Source of the DNA: Paracoccus liaowanqingii
Lineage (GTDB): Bacteria > Pseudomonadota > Alphaproteobacteria > Rhodobacterales > Rhodobacteraceae
Assembly (NCBI RefSeq): GCF_004683865.2
Contig: NZ_CP038439.1
Span: forward strand, 1,962,501 to 2,026,500
Direction of reading: 5' to 3'
Length of the DNA stretch: 64,000 nt
Part shown: piece by piece, positions 18,655 to 26,178 of the stretch
Numbering within the stretch: the first letter of the stretch is position 1
Layout: each line of letters starts with the position of its first letter
Position numbers and translations under genes: made by a program
Notes under the pieces: generated by a model
What the model was told of the DNA's origin: nothing
Seen by the model: the letters and a program-made list of their open reading frames with translations, nothing else
Database searches by the model: none

Positions 18655-21543
18655 ATGCGAACGACCGAACACGACCTTTCAGTGAGCATTTCCGACATGT
18701 CCAGATCCGTCGAGACGACCGCCACCGACGACCCGATGGCGCCTGCGGAGCTGGTGCCTGCGGAGCTGGTCCGCGCCTGTCACGCCCACCATGACCGCCT
18801 CGCGCTCTGCGACCGGGATCACCGGCTGAGCTATGGCCAGCTGGCGGAGTTCGTCCAGGTGCTGCAGGGCCAGCTGTCCGGCGACGGTCCCGTGGCGCTG
18901 TTCGGCGCCCCCGGCAGCCTGCTGGCGGCGGCGGCGGTGACCTGCGTCATCGGCGGGCGGCCCTTCGTGCATCTGGATCCCGCCATGCCGCAGGCGGTGC
19001 TGACCAACATCGTCGCCGAGCTTGGGGTCGCGACCATCGTGACCTGCCAGCCCCCCGCGCCGGATCAGCTGCCAAGGGCCTGCCGCATCATCGACGCGCA
19101 GACCTGCCTCGACCGGCGCCCGCCCGACGGCGTGGGACCGCTGGCGGCGGCGGATGTGCGCCCGACCGACATCATCTATCTGGTCGCCACCTCGGGCACG
19201 ACCGGGCGGCCCAAATGCATCCCCGTCACCCATGACGCCGCCTGGCTGTCCTATCGATGGCGCGACGGCTTCACCCCCTATGATCCGTCCATGACGGTGG
19301 GCATCTACATCTTCGCCATCTGGGAGATGTTCCGGCCGCTGCGGATGGGCGCCCAGCTGCAGTTTCCCGGCCTGAACGACCTGATGTCGCCGCAGGCGCT
19401 GGTCGCGTTCCTGTCGCGCCACGGCATCGACGAGATGCTGTTCACCCCGTCCTTCTTCGAGAAGACCCTCGGCGGCATCGACCCGGAGATCGGGGCCGCG
19501 CTGCCCCTGCGCCGCGTGGTGCTGAACGGAGAGGTCGTCAGCGACCGGCTGGTGGCCGAGGCGAAAAGGAGGCTGCCCGGCACCGCGCTGTGGAACCTCT
19601 ACAGCATCTGCGAGACCCATGACATCAGCATCACCCGGCTGGACGGCGTCCCCGCCCCGGCCGAGGGGGTCTCGGTGGGCGTGGCGATGCCGCATCTGCA
19701 GGCCGTGGTTCTGGACGACGGGGACCGGCCCTGCGCGCCGGGCCAGCCGGGCCTGCTGCATTTCGAGGGGCCGCGCATGCTGGGCCCGGGCTATGTGAAC
19801 CGCCCCGAGGAGACCGAACAACGCTTCCGGATGCTGACCTTGGACGGGGCGGACCGGCGACTGTATGACACCGGCGACCGGGGCTATGTCACCGAGGACG
19901 GCCGAATCCATGTGCTGGGGCGCATCGCGCATATGCTGAAGCTGCGCGGCCACAGCATCCAGACGCGCGAACTGACCGAGACGCTGGCCGCGCATCTGGC
20001 CTTTGGGCAGTCGATCCCCTGGGTGCAGCAGGTCGAGGGCCCGGGACAGGTGCTGGTGGTCTATTACACCGCCGACGCCGCGCAGAGGGCGCGCAATGCC
20101 GATGCCTGGACCCTGGGCACGGACTGGCAGCGGATGCCGCAGGCGCTGGCCCTGGCCCTGCAGCAGGTCCTGCCGCGCTATTGCATCCCGACCTGGCTGG
20201 CCCGGCTGGACGAGATTCCGATCAACCCGGTCTCGGGCAAGTGCGACTTCAAGGCGCTGCCGCCTGTGCCATCCGAGGACGGGGGCGCGGACGGCGCGCA
20301 TGACCTCCCCACCCTGACCTGCGCCGCGCGGATCCTGGGCGGTGCCGCCCGCAGCATCGACCCCGCCCGGTCCTTCCACGATCAGGGCGGCGACTCGCTG
20401 ATGTGCGTCGACCTGATCCTGTCGCTGGAGGCGGCCTATGGGCGCCCGGTGGATTTCGAATGGGCGCTGAACCTGCCGCTGGCGCGGCTGCATGCGCTGC
20501 TGACGACCGAGGCCGCGGCCTCCACCCCGCCGGCCAGCGTCCGGAAGGCCGGGATCCTGCTGACCGGCGCCACGGGCTTTCTGGGCGGACATGTTCTGGC
20601 CGAGGCCGCCCGCCATCTGCCAGAGGGTCAGGTGATCTACTGCCTGGTGCGCCCCCGCACCCATGATCCGGCAGTCCGTCTGGCCGACCGGGCCGCCGCG
20701 CTCGGCGTGCCGCAGGATCGCTTCGTTATCGTGGCGGGCGCGATCGAGGATCCGCGCTTCGGGCTGGATCCCGCGACCTACGCCGATCTGGCCCATCGTG
20801 TCTCCTCGGTCGTCCATTGCGCCGCGACCGTCAACCTGGCGGTCGACCGCGACCGGATGGAGGCCTGGTCGCAGGCGGGGATCGCGACGATCCTGCAGTT
20901 CTGCCGCGACGCGGGCGCGCCGCTGGCCTTTTCCAGCTCGACCTCGATCTTTCCCGACCGCGGCGGGCCCCATCCCGAAGGCCCCGCGACGGCCTTCGAG
21001 GGGATCTCGGGCTATGGCGCGGCCAAGATCGCGGCGGAGCGGGCCATCGCGCACGCGGGGATCGACGCCCTGATCCTGCGCCTGCCGTCGCTTTATGATC
21101 TGGAGGCGCCGAATCCGAAGGACATCTACGAGACGATCCTGCAGGCCTGCCAGCGGTCGGGACGGGTGCCGCAAGGCCTGTGCTTCCGGATGACGGATGT
21201 GCGGGCGGCGGCGCGGCTTCTGCTGCAATCCGTCCCCGAGGGCGTGACCCATGCCAACCTGATCGGCGACGCGGCCGTCACCTGGCCGCAGGACGCGCCG
21301 TCCCTGCCCACGATCCCGCGGGCCGCCTGGCTGGACATGGCCCCCCTGACCCCGGTCGAGCGACGGCTGCTGCAGGACGCCCCCGGCACGCTGCAGGCGG
21401 ATGCCGCCTATGACACGGCCACGGCGCAGCGCCTCTGGTCCGCGCTCGGGCCCTATGGGCAGGTCTCGGACCCGGCGGCGCTGCTGGCGCGGCGCCTTCA
21501 GCCCGAATTGGTGCCGGAGGCTACCACAGCGATCCCGCGTTGA
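18655..21543 (+). CDS. Stand-alone adenylation-carrier-thioester reductase (NRPS-like A-T-R)
   Basis: About 962 residues from the ATG at 18655; other starts at 18682 (GTG) and 18697 (ATG) are possible and none has a strong ribosome site. Domain order: adenylation (about 45-530) with A3 A-T-S-G-T-T-G-R-P-K, A5 N-L-Y-S-I-C-E-T-H-D, A7 Y-D-T-G-D-R-G-Y, A8 G-R-I-A-H-M-L-K-L-R-G-H and A10 N-P-V-S-G-K-C-D; carrier with D-Q-G-G-D-S-L, Ser581 as the phosphopantetheine site; SDR-type reductase (from about 632) with G-A-T-G-F-L-G-G and catalytic Tyr787 and Lys791 (Y-G-A-A-K). It should activate a carboxylic or amino acid, load it and release it reductively as aldehyde or alcohol, as in carboxylic acid reductases or Lys2. 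No condensation domain and no phosphopantetheinyl transferase are nearby. Its end overlaps the convergent SDR by 23 bases. Confidence 0.88.
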   Translation: MRTTEHDLSVSISDMSRSVETTATDDPMAPAELVPAELVRACHAHHDRLALCDRDHRLSYGQLAEFVQVLQGQLSGDGPVALFGAPGSLLAAAAVTCVIGGRPFVHLDPAMPQAVLTNIVAELGVATIVTCQPPAPDQLPRACRIIDAQTCLDRRPPDGVGPLAAADVRPTDIIYLVATSGTTGRPKCIPVTHDAAWLSYRWRDGFTPYDPSMTVGIYIFAIWEMFRPLRMGAQLQFPGLNDLMSPQALVAFLSRHGIDEMLFTPSFFEKTLGGIDPEIGAALPLRRVVLNGEVVSDRLVAEAKRRLPGTALWNLYSICETHDISITRLDGVPAPAEGVSVGVAMPHLQAVVLDDGDRPCAPGQPGLLHFEGPRMLGPGYVNRPEETEQRFRMLTLDGADRRLYDTGDRGYVTEDGRIHVLGRIAHMLKLRGHSIQTRELTETLAAHLAFGQSIPWVQQVEGPGQVLVVYYTADAAQRARNADAWTLGTDWQRMPQALALALQQVLPRYCIPTWLARLDEIPINPVSGKCDFKALPPVPSEDGGADGAHDLPTLTCAARILGGAARSIDPARSFHDQGGDSLMCVDLILSLEAAYGRPVDFEWALNLPLARLHALLTTEAAASTPPASVRKAGILLTGATGFLGGHVLAEAARHLPEGQVIYCLVRPRTHDPAVRLADRAAALGVPQDRFVIVAGAIEDPRFGLDPATYADLAHRVSSVVHCAATVNLAVDRDRMEAWSQAGIATILQFCRDAGAPLAFSSSTSIFPDRGGPHPEGPATAFEGISGYGAAKIAAERAIAHAGIDALILRLPSLYDLEAPNPKDIYETILQACQRSGRVPQGLCFRMTDVRAAARLLLQSVPEGVTHANLIGDAAVTWPQDAPSLPTIPRAAWLDMAPLTPVERRLLQDAPGTLQADAAYDTATAQRLWSALGPYGQVSDPAALLARRLQPELVPEATTAIPR
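18741..18770 (+). repeat. Perfect 15-base tandem duplication inside the A-T-R N-terminus
   Basis: GCCTGCGGAGCTGGT occurs twice without a gap, encoding P-A-E-L-V twice. It is in frame and lies before the adenylation domain, so copy changes would be tolerated. Confidence 0.85.
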
Positions 21544-22294
21544 CCTGATAGTCGGCCATCGTCATCGCGCGGGCCGCGTCGCTGGCGAGGAAGGCGGCCA
21601 GACCGGCGATCTCGTCGGGCTGCACCAGCGCGCCCTGCGGGTTCGAGGCCTCGTAGGTCGCGCGGACCTCGGCCTCGGACAGCCCGCCCTTGGCCATGTC
21701 CTGGGCGATGAACTGCTGCAGCATCTCGGTCTCGACCCAGGTGGGGCTGATGCTGTTGCAGGTGATGCCATGCGCCGCGCCCTCCAGGCTGACGCAGCGG
21801 CCCAGACCCAGCAGGCCCGCCTTGGACGCGCAATAGGCGGCGTTGTCGGCCATCCCCTGATGCGCCGCGACCGAGGCGATGTTGATGATCCGCCCCCACT
21901 TATGCCTGGTCATCAGGGGCATCACCGCCCGGATCATCTTGAAGGCGCCGGTCAGGTTCGTGTCGATCTGGTCGTCCCAGACCGCATCGGAATGCCCGAT
22001 CACCGCCGCCTCGTCATAGACGCCGGCGGCGTTGACCAGCACGTCGACCCGCCCCTGCGCCGCCACGACCGCATCGACGAAGGCTGCCACGCTGTCGGAC
22101 TGCCGGACATCCAGCGCCCGCACGACGACCGGCCCGCCGAAGGCCGCGCGCAGCTTTTCCTGGAACGAGGGATCGTCGCCGCGCCGGGCGCCCACATGGA
22201 CGATCATGCCCTCGGCCACGAAGCGGCGGGCGATCGCGTATCCGATGCCGGACAGCCCGCCGGTGACGATCGCGATCTTCTGTGTGGTGCTCAT
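21521..22294 (-). CDS. SDR-family dehydrogenase, 3-hydroxybutyrate dehydrogenase-like
   Basis: 257 residues from the ATG at 22294, chosen because the extension to 22357 is not family-like and AGGTTGACC lies just upstream. Classical SDR: T-G-G-L-S-G-I-G near residue 10 for NAD(P), N-A-A-G-V-Y, I-N-I-A-S-V-A with catalytic Ser region, and Y-C-A-S-K catalytic Tyr/Lys. The end M-A-D-Y-Q-V-N-A-G-S-L-W and the Q-D-E-I-A-G-L-A-A-F-L type helix fit 3-hydroxybutyrate or related alcohol dehydrogenases. The exact substrate is uncertain. It converges with and overlaps the A-T-R enzyme. If that enzyme releases an aldehyde or ketone the two could be linked, but the opposite strands give no proof. Confidence 0.8.
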   Translation of the reverse strand: MSTTQKIAIVTGGLSGIGYAIARRFVAEGMIVHVGARRGDDPSFQEKLRAAFGGPVVVRALDVRQSDSVAAFVDAVVAAQGRVDVLVNAAGVYDEAAVIGHSDAVWDDQIDTNLTGAFKMIRAVMPLMTRHKWGRIINIASVAAHQGMADNAAYCASKAGLLGLGRCVSLEGAAHGITCNSISPTWVETEMLQQFIAQDMAKGGLSEAEVRATYEASNPQGALVQPDEIAGLAAFLASDAARAMTMADYQVNAGSLW

Positions 22295-22672
22295 CTGGTC
22301 AACCTGTTCCGTCAGATCCGGGTGTCCCGCGCCCCGGGGGGCACGCGCGAACGGCACCGTGGCGCCGAAAGATGCGGCCCTTATGACGGGGCCACGGGGT
22401 GACGTTCAACCGGAAATCCCCGAGGGGCCGTCCCCGATCCCGGCGCCATGGCGGACGGCATCGGCCCGACCGACCGGACCATGCCGCCGTCTGCCACGGG
22501 ACTGCGCAGCGACGGCGCCGATACGCACGCGCAAATCGTTCCGCCCTGCAATCATAAGTTGAAACGTTATCAATCACCTGCCGGTTTCTAGACATGGCCT
22601 GCCATCGTCCTTAATATCTTGGGAAACCAGCAGATCCAGTTCAGGCCTCCCAAGCTGCTGGCGGAGATGACG
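22295..22672. other. Intergenic region between SDR and AAA-ATPase genes
   Basis: 378 bases between divergent genes. No ORF with coding character. The last 120 bases (from about 22540) are AT-richer, with TTGAAACGTTATCAATCA near 22558, and probably hold the promoter of the AAA gene. I cannot assign boxes. Confidence 0.5.
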
Positions 22673-25087
22673 ATGGACGATGCGCCCCAAACACCGTCCT
22701 GTTCGTGCTTCCGGTCCCCGCCGGAAGCGGGCCTGATGTTTATCACGCCGGCCCATCACGACATCCTGGCGATGGTCCGGGCCTGGCGGATCGGCGACCG
22801 GCCCGTCCTGGTGCTGACCGGCGACGGCGGGACCGGCAAGACCACCTTCGCCCGCAAGTTGGCCGCCACCTTTGGGGCGACCATGCAGGTCGGCCTGCTG
22901 GATCTTGGCAAGACGCAGCCAACCGACCTGCGGCGCGCGGTGCCGGAGGCCTTCGGGTCCGACGTCCGGGTTTTGGTCGAAGATCCCCTGGCCAGCCACG
23001 ACCGGTTCATGGCCGAATCCCTGGCCTCGGGTCGGCGGCGGCTGCTGATCGTGGACGAGGCGCAGCATCTGTCCGGACCGGCGCTGACCTATCTGGAACA
23101 GCTGACCACCCCGCCCCGCAGCGGGTTGCCGGTGTTCTACGTCGTGCTGATCGGCGCGCCGGGGCTGGATGCGATGCCCGCCCAGCCCGACCACCCTGCA
23201 CTGCACGACCGGATCGGCGGGCGGTTGCACCTGTCGCCCTTCACCGAGGCGCAGACCGCTGCCTATGTCGATCACCGCCTGCGCATGGCGAACTGCGCCT
23301 GCCCCGTCGGCGACATGACCTTCGACAGCTCGCGGCTGGAGCTGCTGCACGAGGCCTCGGGAGGGCGCCCCAAGATCATCAACCGCTTGGTTCAGCGATA
23401 CCTGTTCGATCCCGTCCGGGCCGGGGTCGCCGCCAAGATCGCGCGGCCCGTGGAGCAGGCTTCGCCCGCCGCCCCGGTCGCGGAGGAACCCGCACCTCTG
23501 CCACCGGTCGTGGCGAAGCCCGCGCCTCTGCCGCCGGTCGTGGTCGACCACCGGCAGGCTCCCCTTCCGCAGGCGCAGGTCGAAGATCCGCAGACGCTGC
23601 CTCGGCCGGAAGTCATCGAGGACCGGCAGCCCCCCCTCCCGCTGCCCGTGGTCGAAGACAGGGAAGCGCCCCTTCCGCAGGCGCCGGTTGAAGAGCCGCA
23701 GGCGCTGCCTCGGCCGGAAATCATCAAGGACCGGCAGGCCCCTCCTCCGCCGGTCGTGGTCGAAGACCGTCAGCCCCGGCTTCCGCCGGCGCATGTCGAA
23801 CATCGGCAGGTGCTGCCTCGGCCGGACGCGGCCAGGGAGAAGCCGACCACCGCCCCGTCCTTCGTCACCCGGGAAAGGCCGGTGCCCCTGCCCCCGGTCC
23901 TGTCGAAGCCAGCGCCCGTGCCGCCCGTCGTCGTGGACGACAAGTCGCCTCCGCGACCGGCTGCGGCGAAGGAAAGACCGCAACCCGTCCCGGCCCGGAA
24001 TGGGCCCGTGCCGGTGCAGACGGCCGTGACCAAGCGCAAGCCGGCGGCCCTGCAGTCCGTGGCCAAGGAAAGGCCCGCGCTTGCGCAGCCCGCCCCGCCC
24101 CGTCCCGAGGGGCGCAGGACGCTGCCCTCGAAACCGGCAGCCGTGCCGATGGCTCTGGTCGTCAAGCCCGCGCGGACAGAGCCCTCTGCCACGCCCGCGC
24201 CTGCCGCGCGCCCGTCTCCGGTCCGGGTGGCGCCCTCGATCGCGCCCCCGCGGCCGGAACCGGTCGATCATCCCGAGAGGACCAGGGGCCGTGGTCTGCA
24301 CTGGGGACTGGCCGGCGCGGCCGGGCTGGGCCTTGCGGCCGCCGCGGTGATGGTCCTAGGACCCACCGCCGATCAGCCCGCGCCGATGGAGGTCGCAGCC
24401 CCTGCCCCGGTCGCCGCGCCCGCCGCCGAACCCGCGCCCCCGGCCCCCGAGCCGACGCCCGAGCCGGTCGCGGTCGCGCCCGTTCCCGAGCCCGCCCCCG
24501 AGGCGGTCGTGCCGCCGCCGGTCCCCGGCCTGCGCGGCGCCAGCATCGATCCGGTGCCCGACGCCGATGCCCTGCTGACCGAGGCCCTGGTCGCCGGCGG
24601 CACGGATCCCGAACAGGCGGCGCAGCTTTACACGCGCGCCGCGCTGTGGGGGAATGCGCGGGCCGCCTATTACCTGGGCCAGCTTTACGAGACCGGCATC
24701 GGGGTGCCGCAAAACCCGGACCGCGCACGGGCCGCCTATGCGCTGGCGCTGGAGGTGGACGGCGCTGCCGCCCGGCTGGACGCGCTGGAGGGCCGCAGCG
24801 GCTCCGGCATCGCAGTGGAGGCAGCACCCGTGCCCGTGTCCCAGATGGTGATCACGACCGGCCAGACCGAGCTGCACTGGCGCGATCCCGAAGGCGCGGT
24901 CGCCGCGCAGTTCTTGGTGGAGTTCGTCCCTGCAGGGGAAAGCGAGGACATCCGGCAGGCCGAGACCGTGCTGCCCGCCCTGCTGCTGGCGGAGCGCGTC
25001 ACCCGCTGGCGGGTCAGCGCCCTCGGCCCCGACGGATCGGCGGGGACGGCGTCGGAATGGTCCTATCCCGACGCGGCCCTTCCCTGA
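22673..25087 (+). CDS. ExeA-like AAA ATPase with proline-rich linker, membrane span and Sel1-like region
   Basis: 804 residues from the ATG at 22673 (GGAG six bases upstream; a TTG at 22619 is an alternative). Residues about 20-250 are an ExeA/GspA-type AAA domain: Walker A G-D-G-G-T-G-K-T at 50-57, Walker B L-L-I-V-D-E-A-Q-H near 124-132, and a sensor region G-G-R-P-K-I-I-N. Next comes a long proline-rich linker with 36-residue repeats, one membrane span (about 545-565, G-L-A-G-A-A-G-L-G-L-A-A-A-A-V-M-V-L-G), a second Pro/Ala stretch, a Sel1/TPR-like pair of helices (A-R-A-A-Y-Y-L-G-Q-L-Y-E-T-G-I-G-V) and a short beta-rich end. The ATPase would face the cytosol and the Sel1 part the periplasm, coupling ATP use to an envelope task. 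The real function is unknown. Confidence 0.8.
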   Translation: MDDAPQTPSCSCFRSPPEAGLMFITPAHHDILAMVRAWRIGDRPVLVLTGDGGTGKTTFARKLAATFGATMQVGLLDLGKTQPTDLRRAVPEAFGSDVRVLVEDPLASHDRFMAESLASGRRRLLIVDEAQHLSGPALTYLEQLTTPPRSGLPVFYVVLIGAPGLDAMPAQPDHPALHDRIGGRLHLSPFTEAQTAAYVDHRLRMANCACPVGDMTFDSSRLELLHEASGGRPKIINRLVQRYLFDPVRAGVAAKIARPVEQASPAAPVAEEPAPLPPVVAKPAPLPPVVVDHRQAPLPQAQVEDPQTLPRPEVIEDRQPPLPLPVVEDREAPLPQAPVEEPQALPRPEIIKDRQAPPPPVVVEDRQPRLPPAHVEHRQVLPRPDAAREKPTTAPSFVTRERPVPLPPVLSKPAPVPPVVVDDKSPPRPAAAKERPQPVPARNGPVPVQTAVTKRKPAALQSVAKERPALAQPAPPRPEGRRTLPSKPAAVPMALVVKPARTEPSATPAPAARPSPVRVAPSIAPPRPEPVDHPERTRGRGLHWGLAGAAGLGLAAAAVMVLGPTADQPAPMEVAAPAPVAAPAAEPAPPAPEPTPEPVAVAPVPEPAPEAVVPPPVPGLRGASIDPVPDADALLTEALVAGGTDPEQAAQLYTRAALWGNARAAYYLGQLYETGIGVPQNPDRARAAYALALEVDGAAARLDALEGRSGSGIAVEAAPVPVSQMVITTGQTELHWRDPEGAVAAQFLVEFVPAGESEDIRQAETVLPALLLAERVTRWRVSALGPDGSAGTASEWSYPDAALP
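23558..23845 (+). repeat. Degenerate 108-base repeats encoding a proline-rich linker
   Basis: Two full 36-codon units start at 23558 and 23666, and a partial third at 23774. Each unit carries L-P-Q-A-x-V-E-x-P-Q-x-L-P-R-P-E and then V-V-E-D-R. They sit in the cytosolic linker of the AAA protein. Confidence 0.8.
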
Positions 25088-26152
25088 TCAGCAGCCGACG
25101 GCGGCGCAGATGCTGCGGCGATAGGCGGCGTTCGCCTCGCTGTCGGTGGGGGCGGCCTGGGGCTGAGGGGCCTCGGGCGCCGGGGGCGTGCAGCTGCTGA
25201 CATAGCCCGGATCGATGCCCCGGTTGACGCAGGCCGCGATGTCCCATCCGGTCGGAATGTCGCCCAGATCGACGGACTGCCACTTGGGGTGGCCCTCCTC
25301 GCGCAGCGTGTCGATGTTCGTCAGGATCAGCGAGGACAGGTCCGACACTCCCCGGCAGCTGGCCTGATGATAGGCGTTGCCGCGCGCGTCGTATTCATAG
25401 GTCATCAGCACGGCCTTGACCGTCACCAGCTCGACCGGATCGGGCTGGAAGTCGTAGGTTCCCCCCGGCAGGGTCGCGGGCGCATAGACCGCCTGCAGGG
25501 TCGCGTCCTGGATGGGCAGCAGGTGGAACTGCTCGGCATCGATGTCATTCTCGGAATAGATCGCGGCGGGGGCGCCGGCGATGTAGAAGAAGGCGTCGAT
25601 CTCTCCGGCCTCCAGCTGCGGCAGCGCGTCGGCCGGGGCGATGGGCAGCGCCTCGGCCAGCTCGATCCCCGCCAGGGACAGCATCAGCGAAGCGGTCAGG
25701 AAGGTGCCGCTGTCCTCGACCCCGATGGCCACGCGCTTGTCGGCCAGCCCCCCGAAATCCGCGATGTCGCGGCGTGCCAGGATATGGACCTCCTCCTCGT
25801 AGAGCGGAAAGGCGATGCGCACGCCCGCGATGGCCCGTGCCACCCCCGGATCGTCGCCCGAAAACGTCTGCATGTATTCCAGCACATCGTTCTGCACGAT
25901 GCCGAACTGCGTGTTCGGACGCTGCCGCACGGCCAGGAAATTCTCCAGCGAGCCCGCGGATTCCACCACCTCCAGATCCCGCCCGCATTGCTGCATCAGC
26001 CCGTTCAGGTCGCGCCCGATCTGGATGTAGGTTCCGGTCGGGGACCCGGTCACGATGGTCATCGGCGCATCCTGCGCGGATGCCGGGGCCGCCATGCCGA
26101 GCGCGGCGACGATCACGAGGGTCAGGCGGGCCAGAGGCTTGGAATGTCGCAT
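25088..26152 (-). CDS. TAXI-family periplasmic solute-binding protein with cysteine-bearing C-terminal extension
   Basis: 354 residues from the ATG at 26152 (GGAAAG upstream; an in-frame ATG at 26170 is less good). Signal peptide to about residue 25 (A-A-P-A-S-A-Q). The TAXI fold is clear: I-V-T-G-S-P-T-G-T-Y-I-Q-I-G-R-D at the start, F-G-I-V-Q-N-D-V-L-E-Y, A-I-G-V-E-D-S-G-T and E-A-G-E-I-D-A-F-F-Y-I-A-G-A-P. TAXI proteins usually deliver substrates to TRAP transporters, but no TRAP membrane gene is in the window. The C-terminal 60 residues are an extra Cys/Pro-rich tail ending S-I-C-A-A-V-G-C. It lies 26 bases after the coiled-coil gene, on the same strand. It may serve as a sensor or binding subunit of a non-TRAP system. 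Confidence 0.85.
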   Translation of the reverse strand: MRHSKPLARLTLVIVAALGMAAPASAQDAPMTIVTGSPTGTYIQIGRDLNGLMQQCGRDLEVVESAGSLENFLAVRQRPNTQFGIVQNDVLEYMQTFSGDDPGVARAIAGVRIAFPLYEEEVHILARRDIADFGGLADKRVAIGVEDSGTFLTASLMLSLAGIELAEALPIAPADALPQLEAGEIDAFFYIAGAPAAIYSENDIDAEQFHLLPIQDATLQAVYAPATLPGGTYDFQPDPVELVTVKAVLMTYEYDARGNAYHQASCRGVSDLSSLILTNIDTLREEGHPKWQSVDLGDIPTGWDIAACVNRGIDPGYVSSCTPPAPEAPQPQAAPTDSEANAAYRRSICAAVGC

Positions 26153-26178
26153 TGTCGTTTCTTTCCGCATGATGGGTT

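Noticed and set aside
18679..21252. 857-codon minus-strand ORF
   Set aside because: Fully antisense to the A-T-R enzyme, with no domain and shadow-like residue content.
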